From: Actinostola sp. cb2023
Lineage: Eukaryota > Cnidaria > Anthozoa > Actiniaria > Actinostolidae
Length of the DNA: 64,000 bases
Assembly (NCBI GenBank): GCA_033675265.1
Contig: JAUJYZ010000403.1
Span: forward strand, 62,001 to 126,000
Direction of reading: 5' to 3'
The notes under the pieces are model-generated. The model did not search any database. It was not told the DNA's origin and worked only from the letters and a program-made list of their open reading frames with translations. Each line of letters starts with the position of its first letter. Position 1 is the first letter of the stretch. Positions 1 to 10,303 of the stretch are shown one piece after another. Both the position numbers and the translations under genes were made by a program.

Positions 1-120
1 GATTTCCTTGGTGTGGTACACATTTTTGGTCCACATATCATCATTGTAAGATTAAAATCTGTATGATAATTATGTCATGACGTAATAACAGTATAGAAGA
101 GAGTGTACATGCTCTCTGGG

Positions 121-327
121 AAAGTTACGAAAATCTCACTGTGTACACAGGAAGCCCAAACATGTAAAAAATATATTTTAAAAATGTTCGTGCCGGTTGT
201 CATGGCAACCGATAGTCCAAATGGGTTGCCATGACAACCGGCACGAACATTCCCCCCCCCCCCCTCCCCCCCCGATTTTTTTACATGTTTGGGCTTCCTG
301 TGTACACAGTGAGATTTTCGTAACTTT
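121..327. repeat. Foldback (MITE-like) element with poly-C tract
   Basis: Bases 121-210 are repeated in inverted orientation at 223-327, around a loop of about 12 bases. The arms carry the phrase CACAGGAAGCCCAAACATG, and a related CAGG(A/G)AGCCCAA motif recurs near 52.9-53.2 kb and 54.7-55.0 kb. The right arm is interrupted by a C-rich run at about 251-273. No clear target-site duplication is visible. The small reading frame across the right arm is only palindrome sequence and is not called as a gene. Confidence 0.8.
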
Positions 328-419
328 GCGGCATTACTTCCGATGCGAATTCTGTAAACGCCAGATTGTAGAGCATGGAAAGTTGCCGGGTAGAACCCGG
401 AGGGAAAGTAAATACTTAA

Positions 420-1085
420 GGTGATTCCCTTGAAATAGAAGCAAATCCTAGAATTTTCTATAACTTGGCATGGTGATACATTACGGTATTGAGTTTCAAA
501 AAATGCACTAAAAACAGGGGGTCACCGCGCTCATTTTTGCGCTACACTGCTTTGAAATTATGGTATTTTAGGTCTTTCAGTCGAGTCTCGCGTGACATCG
601 GGATCGGGTAAATAATTTTCCACAACTTAAAAGACAAACTATTAATAATGAACTAAAGTGGTTGCTATAGCTATTGTATCTCTAGCCTACCGTCTGAGAG
701 TAAGAAAATGCTCGAATTTTGCATAGTTGTCGAAAAATAGAACAAAAAACGCAGATGTTCGAACCACCGAGAGGGTCTAAAAATCGATACTCCGTATGCT
801 TTCATTCAATTTTTTTAATGTTTGAAATCCTACCTTTTTTTAATACTTTGCTATATACTAGAGAACTATAGTGTGATGAAAGTTATTGAATAAAAAATGG
901 GGGTCACCGTGCTCGTTTTCGATTTATTTTGAGAAAACTTCAGTTACACTTGAAATATTTAACGATTTCCAATGGTCTCCAATGTGCGCGAGCTCGATGG
1001 CTAAGTTAGCGCACGCTCGTCAACTAAAATTTTATTCAGAATCGTGAGCAGTAGAGCGTGCGCAATGCAATTCAAGGGAATCACC
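420..1085. mobile_element. Non-autonomous TTAA-flanked DNA element (666 bp)
   Basis: The ends are inverted (GGTGATTCCCTTGAA at the left and its reverse complement at the right). Each end abuts a TTAA (416-419 and 1086-1089), the target-site duplication typical of piggyBac and Kolobok elements. Two internal segments near 513 and 890 both contain GGGGGTCACCG. There is no long reading frame. The element at 54033-54697 has almost the same length, the same TTAA flanks and the same GGTGA start, so the two may belong to one family. Confidence 0.7.
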
Positions 1086-1098
1086 TTAACGAGTATAC

Positions 1099-1462
1099 GT
1101 GCTGAGATAATTAAAAAATAAATGAACTTACGTTTTCAATTAACGATGCGGAAGAATCGGTTGACTCTCGAAGATGTGAAGAGTTGAAGAACTGAAAAAA
1201 GATGTTATCATTTAAGAAAACGTGCTGAGATAATTAAAAAATAAATGTACTTACGTTTTCAATTCACGATGAGGAAGAATCGGTTGATGTGAAGAGTTGA
1301 AGAACTGAAAAAAGATGTTATCATTTAAGAAAACGTGCTGAGATAATAAAAAAATAAATGTACTTACGTTTTCAATTCACGATGAGGAAGAATCGGTTAA
1401 TAATATCGGTTGATGTGAAAGAGTTGAAGAACTGAAAAAAGATGTTATCATTTAAGATAAAA
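1099..1462. repeat. Tandem repeat, three units of about 115-120 bp
   Basis: A block starting ACGTGCTGAGATAATTAAAA and ending in GATGTTATCATTTAAGA is present three times in a row with small indels. The rest of 1086-2426 holds no recognisable gene. A pyrimidine-rich stretch near 1530-1620 and a palindrome-poor AT-rich stretch follow. Confidence 0.85.
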
Positions 1463-2426
1463 TCTCGAAAATACATTCCTCATGAATGGTACTTATGTAC
1501 ATCTTGTAAGTTACCTTACAGTTACCTTGGCTTTCCTTTTTGCAGCTGGCTCTCCTTCCGCCTCCTTTGGAGTTGACTTTTGCTTCGTTCTCATCACTGC
1601 TGTTCTGTCTTTCTTGCCTTCGTATCGCGATCGGTGTATGGATATCCCTTCATAAATAAAGTAGGTTTCCAGCAAGAATGACATCTGTATCCATCGGAAA
1701 AGTGCTTTGAGCCCTCAAACCACTCCATAAGCTCCACCTTCGTCACCAATATGTAAGATAGATAGGATGCAGACCTTTGCCATGAAAGTCAGCCGGGGTA
1801 AGACTAAAATCATGAGTTCACCCAGCCTAGTCCCAGGTGTTATCTCTTCTAGCCGAGCGCGGAAGTGTGAGAGAACGCCCAGTGAATAGTGCCAAATACT
1901 ATCCTGATTTGGTTAAAATCTATCCTGATTTTGCACTAATGTTGCAAGTGATATGAAGTTTTCATATGATAGTTTCAAATTTTCTTGAAACTTGGCAGCA
2001 GTAATCCCTCACAATTGTACACTTGTTTGAGATAATTTGAATAAAATCCATCTTGGATTTTAGAAAATATCACAGCATTTTCTCTAAAAATGGATTTTCA
2101 CTATCAAGATGAAAAATATCCGAAATCGGTAAACGTTTTGCTGCTCAAAACATCGATTTAAAATGAGACCCATCGTCCAAAAATAGGGAAAAAAATAGGA
2201 ACACACCACCTTACTGAACAAAGCGAAAAATCGATAAATATTGAGTAGTATGCTGGTTGGTTTCTACCAAAACAATTAATTCATAGAGTTTGTTAATTGC
2301 ATTCAGCATGCGCAACAAATTTTTTAACAATGGCTCCTACAATGTACGATTTGATTCTTACAGACAGTGCAGCACTGATAGAGCTGTCTTAGAAGAATGA
2401 CTGACTACTCCTTCCTTCGAGCAGCT

Positions 2427-2657
2427 CCCCTAAAGGGTCGACCCGCCCGCCAAACAGATGGTTCCCGTATCTCGCCTGAAATCTTCTTCGAATACTTCAA
2501 CGATATCCTCGTTGAGCAATTCTGTGGCCGTTAAAATGTATTTCAGTTCTTTAGACAAAGAACTGAAATCGTCTCGACTTTGTTTGCCTTTACCAGCTGC
2601 TGGTATTTTATGCGCATTTCGTTTGGCATTTTCAATCAGCACATCGATTTGGTCCTA
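2427..2657 (-). pseudogene. Exon of unknown repeated gene, copy 1 (frameshifted)
   Basis: On the minus strand a splice acceptor (GTCTAG) precedes a reading frame beginning DQIDVLIENAKRNAHKIPAA. The peptide is about 75 residues, charged and helical, with no family I recognise. Compared with the copy at 9119-9357, a short deletion after 'VFEE' shifts the frame, so the C-terminus differs (FRRDTGT... instead of IQARYGN...). The copy near 9.1 kb keeps the longer alternative ending. Function is unknown; it is probably part of a transposon or a multi-copy gene. Confidence 0.45.
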
Positions 2658-2793
2658 GACGGGTACCTTGGAATTAGAATAATAATAATAATAAAGAAGA
2701 AGACGAAGAAGTAATTAATAAATAAACAAATAAATAAGGAAAACACATTACAACTGTGAAAGCATATATTTATGCACACACTAAAACAATTTT
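2427..2793. repeat. Dispersed repeat, copy 1 (paired with 9135-9508)
   Basis: About 370 bp starting CCCCTAAAGGGTCGACCCGC and ending in a (AAT)n/AAG-rich stretch and AAAACAATTTTAATC is almost identical to 9135-9508. Both copies contain the same exon-like reading frame on the minus strand. Sequences just outside (2305-2400 and 2893-3000) are themselves a direct repeat beginning AACAATGGCTCCTACAATG. A 44-bp unit is doubled at about 2806-2893. Confidence 0.9.
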
Positions 2794-3140
2794 AATCCTT
2801 TGTAAAGACTTGAAGACGATTACTCTTACCAATATTATTGATAGTCCCCATCCTCTGTGAAGACTTGAACACGATTACTCTTACCAATATTATTTAACAA
2901 TGGCTCCTACAATGTACGATTTGATGCTTACAGACAGTGCAGCACTGATAGTGGTGTCTTTGAAGAATGACTGACTACTCCTTCCTTTGAGCGGCCATCG
3001 CACAGAATTGCCCATTGAAGTCGGTCATGACCGGGAATAGCCTGAGTTCTAATGACTTTGGGCCAGAAACAATTGCTATTGTTAATTCTATGTTTTGATT
3101 GGCCAATTCTGAATGAAGTGTTTAGTATTCATAAAAAAAC

Positions 3141-4333
3141 ATGGCGGACAGAAAGAGACAGAGAAAAGGGTTTTATAGCGATCTAAATAGATTTAGCACT
3201 GTGGACGAGTGGAAAACATTGTATCTAGGAATCAAGAAGACAAGAAAAACTCAAGGGATTTATCATGTTGAAGATCTGATTGCCAAAGAAAGGTAGATAC
3301 TTACCGGGGACATTGCATATTTATCGAACAGATAAATTTGTAAACAAGCCGACTATTTCATTTGTTCCAATTTTGTTCTATAAACTTAGAATGAAGAGAG
3401 AGAATTCTTGGTCAAATGGAAAGGATGGGGCTCCGAGTTTAACTCATGGGAGCCCAAGTCACACATTTTAGACAAGAAACTAATACAGTGAGTTTTGCTT
3501 GCAAACTGATTATTATATTTACGCTCGTAACCGGAATTGCATGAGCCTTATACATACATTCGCTTAGATAAACCCGTGTTGCTCAAGCAAGTCTAGATCC
3601 ATGCATACTATGTCCAGATTCAATATTCATGTAATGAGCTGAATTAACTTATATACACTCACTAAATACTCGCTTATGTTATGTACATATAAAGCTTAAT
3701 AAACTTCATTTATAAATAAAATATATAATTCTTATAGAGTGATTCCAACTTATATACACTCACTAAATACTCGCTTATGTTATGTACATATAAAGCTTAA
3801 TAAACTTCATTGATAAATAAAATATATAATTCTTATAGAGTGATTCCAATAAACCTGGGCACTACTAATTAGCTGTCAGTGTTTATTAGATGCAAAGGAA
3901 CAAAATAAAACAAAAGAGTGAGTGTCTAATAGTATGTATTGGTGTAGTTAGTAATGCCCAGGTTTATTGGAATCACTCTATGTAAGCTTACGTAACTGTT
4001 AACTAACAATAACTATTGGTTTATTCATAAAGTGATCACATTAATTTTATGTCTTTATCATTTTATTATTGCAGACAATTTGAAAAGCCAAAGCTAGAAA
4101 ATTGTTTCGTCGAGGAAGCTGTGGAAGCACTAATGAATGTGATTGATAGTGGTTTGAAGGAATCTCTGCAAACAGATGTGATAATTCCTTTTCCACACAG
4201 TGTGTATCGTTTGCTTTTCAAAGGCAAGGGAAATGTGTGTGGAAACAGAAGTTTTGCATTAAGTCCAGAGGACTTTTCTGTGATAGGCTTTCCTTATGTC
4301 ATCGTTTTTCTTTTCGACCCCTTAAATAAATAA
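3141..4333 (+). CDS. Two-exon gene of unknown function
   Basis: Exon 1 (3141-3292) starts at ATGGCGGACAGAAAG and ends at a GTAGAT donor. Exon 2 starts at 4075 after TTATTATTGCAG and runs to a stop at 4331-4333, with AATAAA overlapping the stop. Codon phase agrees across the junction (AG|A, Arg). The product is about 136 residues: a basic N-terminus (MADRKRQRKGFYSDLNRF), then an acidic helical segment (FVEEAVEALMNVIDSGL) and a segment with PFPHSVYRLLFKG. I recognise no domain. The intron carries a tandem repeat and a MITE. The last 60 bases lie antisense to the final exon of the convergent minus-strand gene, so the annotated C-terminus may not be native. Confidence 0.5.
3646..3847. repeat. Tandem duplication, two 101-bp units
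   Basis: The unit AACTTATATACACTCACTAA to ATAGAGTGATTCC is repeated exactly one unit later, with a single visible substitution. The second unit runs into the left terminal repeat of the MITE at 3836-3980, so the first unit also ends with the first bases of that repeat. Confidence 0.9.
3836..3980. mobile_element. MITE, 145 bp
   Basis: The first about 30 bases (TAGAGTGATTCCAATAAACC and onward) are found inverted at 3950-3980. The interior is AT-rich and non-coding. It lies in the intron of the plus-strand gene at 3141-4333. A TA target is possible but not provable. Confidence 0.8.
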
Positions 4334-7300
4334 TAATAATAATCTTTATAAGAGGTATATGTTAGTACAGAAAAGGCAGACAATATGCGAATATCAGCTG
4401 TATTTATTTTTCAATATAAATTATGCTTACCTTGACCGGTAAATATTTTGAGTGTACCAATATTTTTGAGAAAAACTGGTACATGATAGACAAGAATGTG
4501 AATGTACGGGGTTATTGGATTGGTCCAATTGTAGCCTTCTCCTTTAATGGACATCAAATGCTTAGCCCAATCCATAACCTTCAAAATAAATTTTCAAGTA
4601 AACTCAATTATAACTAATAGATTTGTATTGTAAATTCTGTGCACAGCAATTTGGTGATTTACTGTAAATATCATTCTATTGCAACAATATTACCTCTTTC
4701 TCAAAGTTGTGTATGTCATTTGGGTGTGGATTAAGGTTTGTGATTGTGTCATACAAATCACCAAAGTCCTGCATTACAAATTGACTGTTATTAATAATTA
4801 TGTTATGTTATTTGTATTTGTTTAGTTGGAGTAAACAGGGCTAGTAAAGCATTGTTGTTTGTATTATTATAAAATCCAAGTTCATTATATATAATATTAT
4901 GTGTGCGTATACAATTCAAATAATCACAAACCTGCCAAAGCTTTCTAACATCTTGTAATTTAGAGGGGTGAATACATTTGTCAAATTTCATGGGCAGATT
5001 TCTTAAGAGCTTTTTTTTGTCGGTACCCATCAGTGATGTCCATTCTAACTTGTTATCTTTGTTTTTCCAAACAGAAAAGCTCACCCCACAGCTGTTTATT
5101 ACTTTAATTAATGTTTTTAAATGTAGATCTTGGCATTGATGTTTTGGTTTGCCTGAATTGTCTTCCTATACAATTAAGAAAAATATTGAAAAAAATGTCA
5201 ACATATTTTCAGGTCATATAAAAACTTTTAATTAAATAATAATAATAATAATAATAATGATACCAATACTAATAATATAATAACATAATTTGCAAAGCTA
5301 GGTAACACAAGTGCTTGTGTATTTGCCAAACCTCATCCCAGTCGATGGCATCATAGATTAAAGCATGTTCAAGCCTATCAGTCACTCTCAACATCATGTG
5401 GAGCTCATCAATAATTATGTGGTCTATTGGTATGTCGAATATATACTGGTGTCCACACCCTGGATCTTTATACCACTCGGGATGAAGGATTCGTTTCATC
5501 TCAGGGGAATCATAGTATTGCAATGGCTTAGTTAAGTCTTGTCTGTTGAAAAGATATAAACATGAAAAATATAAATACAAAGTATCTTTATGCAGTCTGT
5601 GTACTGATTAGTTTAAGCTACAAATGTACTTAAAGTAGTAAATAAATTATTTGTATTACTTCTTATTCGGAGAGATAATATTATACTCAGAGAAATATTA
5701 AAATAACATCAGCTAGTTCAGTTCGACTGTTATCAGCTCTGTCTATCAGTATAAGCAAAAAAATCAAATACCTTTGAAGCTTGTGAACTTTGCAATAAAT
5801 ACACGCATTGTTTGATGTTGCTTGCTTCATTCCCAGACAAAGGAGAAGAAACTGTATAAAGTAGAATTAATGCAGATTCATTTAATTTCATTCCAATAAC
5901 ATTCCAAAAATATCTCAAATTGTGTCAGTTTTAACTGTACCTTATAATCTCCACCAAGAACAAATTCTAGCTTAAGCTTTTTTCCTTCAACCTCAATGAA
6001 ACCATCTTTTTGCAAGCTATTTACATCACAGACAACATTGGCCAATGATTCCTTCAGGTTGTGAAAGCTCTCTGCTGTTTTTATTATAGCTATTGTGTGG
6101 TTACCTATGTGTCAAATATATGATATAATTAATGAGCAAAAACTAAGGTTTATTGATTATACCACATGTACATATAATAAATACAAATTAATACATGTAG
6201 GGATATTGTATTGTAAAAATGTTAATTTCTTTATGTGTGAATATTAAACATTGTTATAATTAACATTACTATACCAGTGCTTGACATCACAGTACCACCT
6301 TGATCAAGCAGAGCAAAGGAGAATACAACAAGGTTGCTGTTTCTTGTCATTTTTGCCCCGTCTCCACTAACTTTCACCTAGATGATCATTAACAAATAAT
6401 TATAATAAAGACATTCTCCCATTCTTATATACAGTGCATGTGCATTACTGTGTCCATATAAATAACTAAATATAATAAGGCTAGCAAAAAAAAGTATTCT
6501 AGTAAAGTATTGCATATTAAACACTTTATTTACAATTTATACTTACCTTATAAGTGATTTTTTTCTGGATCTTGGATGTCAGAGTTATTGACCTTCAATA
6601 TTAAAATATATGTTAAATCATTTAATAATTTACACATATTTGTGGTATATGTACATTTAATCTTATTTAAATCAGTGTCATTTAATTAAAGCAAACAGAT
6701 AGTCACACAATACTTGGGCAAACATACATGGTTATTTAAAGCTTCCTTCAAGAGCACTTTCAAATTAAGTTCAGCCCCTTCAAATGGTCCAGGAGTCTTT
6801 GTAACTTCTAGCTGGTCATCAAAGTAGGATTGACATCCTTCTACCATATATGACCGAGCTATTTCCTTATTACCGGGGAGCTGTGTTATTTCATGATATG
6901 CCTCTAACGACACACCAAACTTGTTCAAGATAAAGGTAAGACTTTTGATTGTCTCCTTTTCCTCATCTGGCATGCTATCAAATCTAGTTGTCTTGTATTG
7001 TTTGGATGATGTTGGACTAGTATCAGTCAATGTAACACTACTGCAGTTTTCTCTGACGTGTGTTGGAGAAACCGGTGGTGTGCTTTGGCTTTCTTTGTTA
7101 GGTTTATCTTGTTCTGGAATATAAATATGATAATTCTTATGAATCTTAGCTGTGTAATATGTTTTACAAATAAACTATTACAAATTCCATGACTATATTA
7201 TTTATATAATATGTACATGTTTCATATATCTTCACCGCATGTACATGTCTTACCAAGATTAATTGTGTGCTGTTTTATTGACCCTCCTTCCTCCATTGTA

Positions 7301-8403
7301 AGGCTCTTTGGCATAAGTCCATATGTCTCGGCAAACCATAATGCAGCATTGGCTCGATCTCTTATTGTTAAATTATAAATATTAGTTAATATAAGCATCT
7401 CACTTTGTATTTAACTTCTTTGATTTATATTAGGTGACCCAGTTATAAGTGCTTGATTATAAATGCAGCTATAAGCTACATGTAGTAGGAGGCAGGGGAT
7501 AATAATATAATAATTATAATAATAATACGAAAACGTCCTCCATCGGTTGTAAAGCATTGAGACATGAAATGCGCTATATAAGAACCGACATTATTATTAT
7601 TATTATTTATTTATTATATATGAGATACTTAGCAATGTATGTACTGTAAGGAAGCATTCATATTTTAGAGGGGTGCAAATACAGGAATATTTTTGTACAA
7701 AATGGAGGGTCCCCCACTATTCTAATGCTAGTACTTGCTGTACTGTCATAACTTCAATGAATATTCAAAAGTACCTGACTTCATTAAGTTTCCGATGCTG
7801 TTGTCTGTGTTTAACACCTTCAATAGTCTTGCCTTTGTTACTCATTTGTTTGTCTAATATATTTACTTGCTCCAACTCTTTGATGTGATTTGCGTTTTTC
7901 AATCCTTCTTCTAGAAGTTGCACAATAATTTCGTTTTTTTCATCCAATTTCTCATTTAATTCTTCCATATCCCTTTCGATCTTCTTTATTTCTTATTCTC
8001 TTTTTTGCATGACATCCGATGGCATTGATACCATTTCGCTATCCAGCAATCTGATGGAAAACCATTTCTGTGCCAATGTATCTTTCTTTTTGTGACTACT
8101 GAATGTTTTCACTTGTTTCACAAAGCGGTGTGTCATGGCCCGCAAATGGTTGCCTATCTTTGACTCAATACTGGAGGACATTCTGTATCCAAGTGGCTGC
8201 AGACTTACATTAAGGGAGATGAAATAATCATGCCAAGTCAGATTCCTCCAAATCCATAAGGCTTCAGCGGATATTTCTATTGTAAAGTAGGTTTCTGCTT
8301 CTTTTGCCGATGAAGGAATGACATTTAAGAACAGGGGACTAACTTTTAAAGAGGTACTTTCATCGAAAGCAGAAATAATATCCAACGCTTGTAAAGCCGG
8401 CAT
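4259..8403 (-). CDS. RAG1/Transib-like recombinase-family gene, 12 exons
   Basis: Exons on the minus strand: 8403-7775, 7360-7254, 7113-6728, 6570-6547, 6377-6275, 6104-5941, 5851-5772, 5542-5332, 5165-4932, 4768-4694, 4578-4431 and 4320-4259. Each junction has GT/AG and codon phase is continuous. Order of motifs: coiled coil; ALWFAETYGL; SGDGAKM followed by VVFSFALL; GNHTIAII; LGGDYKF then CIYCKVHK (zinc-knuckle-like); PIDHIIIDELHMMLRVTD; SLMGTDKKKLLRNLP; ITPYIHILVYHVP; GQGVEKKNDDIRK. In RAG1 the catalytic acids fall in blocks of the same order: an Asp before an FSF strand, an Asp before a C-x2-C finger, a 'PSID-LH' block, then 'ITNYFH-LAHVPE' and the final Glu. I infer a DDE RNase H-fold relative. 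An in-frame TAA at 7993-7995 interrupts exon 1, and the chain ends early after the last motif, so this copy may be dead. I know the family only as unnamed multi-copy invertebrate proteins. Confidence 0.6.
5231..5263. repeat. AAT microsatellite in intron
   Basis: A (AAT)n run lies in the intron between the eighth and ninth exons of the RAG1/Transib-like gene. Confidence 0.85.
7500..7615 (+). repeat. LINE/SINE 3' tail with ATT microsatellite
   Basis: The phrase GACATGAAATGCGCTATATA followed by AGAACCGACATT and an (ATT)n run looks like the 3' end of a non-LTR element. The same 'GAAATGCGCTATAT' phrase occurs twice inside the satellite at 21.15 and 22.14 kb. It lies in the first intron of the RAG1/Transib-like gene. 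Confidence 0.55.
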
Positions 8404-8588
8404 TTTTAAGCGCTAAAAATTAAAATTTCGCGCAAAATTTTCTATTATGGTTACCAGTCTCCGCTCGGACAGTCCATGCCCCATATTTCGCAAGTTATCG
8501 GTCCAATATTTCCGTGGATTTAAAAGAAACTGGCGCTAGACGTTTAGTTACTATAGGAACAGAGGCTAGGCTGCTAGGGCTTTGAAAA

Positions 8589-8927
8589 ATGGCTGCCGAA
8601 AGAGTTATCGTCGAACATTTCGACGTTTTCAGCCGCGGAAAAGGCGTGTTCGGTTTTGAGCTGCTACATAGAGCACAACAGACTTTTAAAAAAAGTCGCA
8701 AGAAGAAAAGTTCCTGAGCAAAAACTAGATTTCGTAAGTAATAATACAATGTTTGGGCACCAATATTCCGTTGTTACAATTATTGTATTTTCAATCGTGA
8801 AGCGGCATGACTCGATCAATCTTTTACAGTGCAGGAAATCCATACAAATATCAAGTGACCGGAGCAGACATTGCCCTGAAAAAGTCGCATGAAGACGAAA
8901 ACCTAATCCAAATCAGAAAGTAAGGCA
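8589..8927 (+). pseudogene. Candidate first exons of a plus-strand gene, divergent
   Basis: An ATG at 8589 opens MAAERVIVEHFDVFSRGKGV and continues about 43 codons to a stop in an A-rich run. A one-base shift would carry the frame on to a GTAAGT donor at about 8733. A second exon-like stretch (about 8830-8921) after TTTTACAG reads AGNPYKYQVTGADIALKK and ends at GTAAGG. The two starts, 8403 on the minus strand and 8589 on the plus strand, are only 186 bases apart and point away from each other. Shared promoter use is an inference. The product is unknown. Confidence 0.35.
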
Positions 8928-9118
8928 GTAATATGTGATTGTTATTAGTTTATTTTCTGTTGTTACAATTCATTGTAGAACACTCGATCTTTTCCAAACA
9001 GTGGTTTAAAAACTGACTTTTAGAGTTTTTACTGTAAAATTTGCTGGCCGTGAGATGAATATTATCGTCTGGGCGATTGGGTACGAGTATTTTTCATCAA
9101 TTATCCCGGATGTGACAC

Positions 9119-9357
9119 TCAATTCTGTGCGATGTCCCCTAAAGGGTCGACCCGCCCGTGAAACAGACGGTTCCCGTATCTCGCCTGAATTTCTTCTTCA
9201 AATACTTCAACGATATCCTCGTTGAGCAATTCTGTGGCCGTTAAAATGTATTTCAGTTCTTTAGACAAAGAACTGAAATCGTCTCGACTTTGTTTGCCTT
9301 TACCAGCTGCTGGTATTTTATGCACATTTCGTTTGGCATTTTCAATCAGCACATCGA
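9119..9357 (-). CDS. Exon of unknown repeated gene, copy 2
   Basis: Second copy of the exon at 2427-2657, within the duplicated block 9135-9508. After the acceptor (GTCTAG at about 9363) the frame reads DQIDVLIENAKRNVHKIPAA and continues EVFEEEIQARYGNRL to a stop at 9119. The copy lacks the deletion that shifts frame in copy 1. No domain is recognised. High identity between the copies, including the adjacent microsatellite, suggests a recent duplication or gene conversion. Confidence 0.45.
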
Positions 9358-9508
9358 TTTGATCCTAGACGGGTACCTTGGAATTAGAATAATAATAATA
9401 ATAAAGAAGAAGACGAAGAAGTAATTAATAAATAAACAAATAAATAAGGAAAACACATTACAACTGTGAAAGCATATATTTATGCACACACTAAAACAAT
9501 TTTAATCG
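9135..9508. repeat. Dispersed repeat, copy 2 (paired with 2427-2793)
   Basis: Near-identical to 2427-2793, in the same orientation, about 6.7 kb away. The pair flanks the RAG1/Transib-like locus and its convergent neighbour. The ends do not show clear inverted repeats or a target duplication. Confidence 0.9.
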
Positions 9509-9603
9509 AGAAATAATTAAACAATAATAATTATTCTGATAGATGAAATAAATTTAGTTAAAGTTTTTACAAACTTGATGGACAATATTTATTAATTTTA
9601 ACT

Positions 9604-9840
9604 CTACATACTAGTCAGAGGGATATTCGAAGAAGTTGCATGCTTTATATGTTTTGCTGAATCACTCCAGAAGTTATGTTGAGGAGAAAATGAAGGCCAC
9701 ACTTTCTGGTTTTCATTGAAGTCATATGATTGGTCTGTTTTTCCAACACCAATGAACTCTATAAGGGCACGGTATTCATCATAGTTCCAATGGTGCTCTT
9801 TAACAGGAGACTTGTGTAGTGGAATTAACCACTGGCCTTT
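9604..9840 (-). CDS. Exon of unknown protein, C-terminal
   Basis: A minus-strand reading frame of about 78 codons ends in a stop at 9604. It contains KGQWLIPLHKSPVKEHHWNY, then YRALIEFIGVGKTDQSY and WPSFSPQHNFW. Its composition is protein-like, with Trp, His and Pro rather than the low-complexity residues of random frames. No partner exons are obvious. I do not recognise the family. Confidence 0.35.
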   Translation of the reverse strand, partial: KGQWLIPLHKSPVKEHHWNYDEYRALIEFIGVGKTDQSYDFNENQKVWPSFSPQHNFWSDSAKHIKHATSSNIPLTSM

Positions 9841-10063
9841 TGAATTTAATATCATTAACTATAAACATAACAATGAGACAAATGTGTTATTTTATTATAT
9901 AGACAGTAGTGTTTTACTGGGAAATACGCCACTCGTATTATTCGTACGAACTACATCCGGGACTTCTGTAACATATTTTCCATATCCTCACACGTGAAGA
10001 TATCGATGACGTCAATTCCGATGTTTTCCCGCTCACTTGACGCGCGTTGCAATCGAGGTCAAA

Positions 10064-10303
10064 ATGGCGAGCGAGACGGCAAGTGACATGTTTGTCAAAG
10101 TCTGTCGACGAGTACATAAATATCTTTAGCGAGGAACAAGAGAATGAAAATTGAACAAAGAAGACGTTGTACGACGTGAAAATATTCAAATAATTTCTTG
10201 AAAGCGAATATGAGAACAGGAATATTGAAAATATTCCTCCAAGCGAGCTACAAGAATTGTCCATTAAGTTTGTCCTTGGCATTAGAAAGAAAGGTGGTGA
10301 GGA
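10064..10303 (+). pseudogene. Decayed KIAA1958/ZMYM (Crypton-derived) N-terminal exon
   Basis: ATG at 10064 starts MASETASDMFVK. After a one-base shift the frame reads SVDEYINIFSEEQENEN, a TGA stop (10152-10154), TKKTLYDVKIFK, a TAA stop (10191-10193), and then IPPSELQELSIKFVLGIRKK before a GTAAGA donor at 10304. The 'TKK-T-YDVK-F--FL ... PP-EL--L---F---RKKGG' pattern is that of the tyrosine-recombinase-like domain in KIAA1958/QRICH1/ZMYM relatives, which are common in cnidarians. One frameshift and two stops show it is dead. Confidence 0.5.

Noticed and set aside
3141..4333. RAG2-like partner of the RAG1/Transib-like gene
   Set aside because: The convergent layout fits, but no Kelch repeats or PHD finger pattern are visible.
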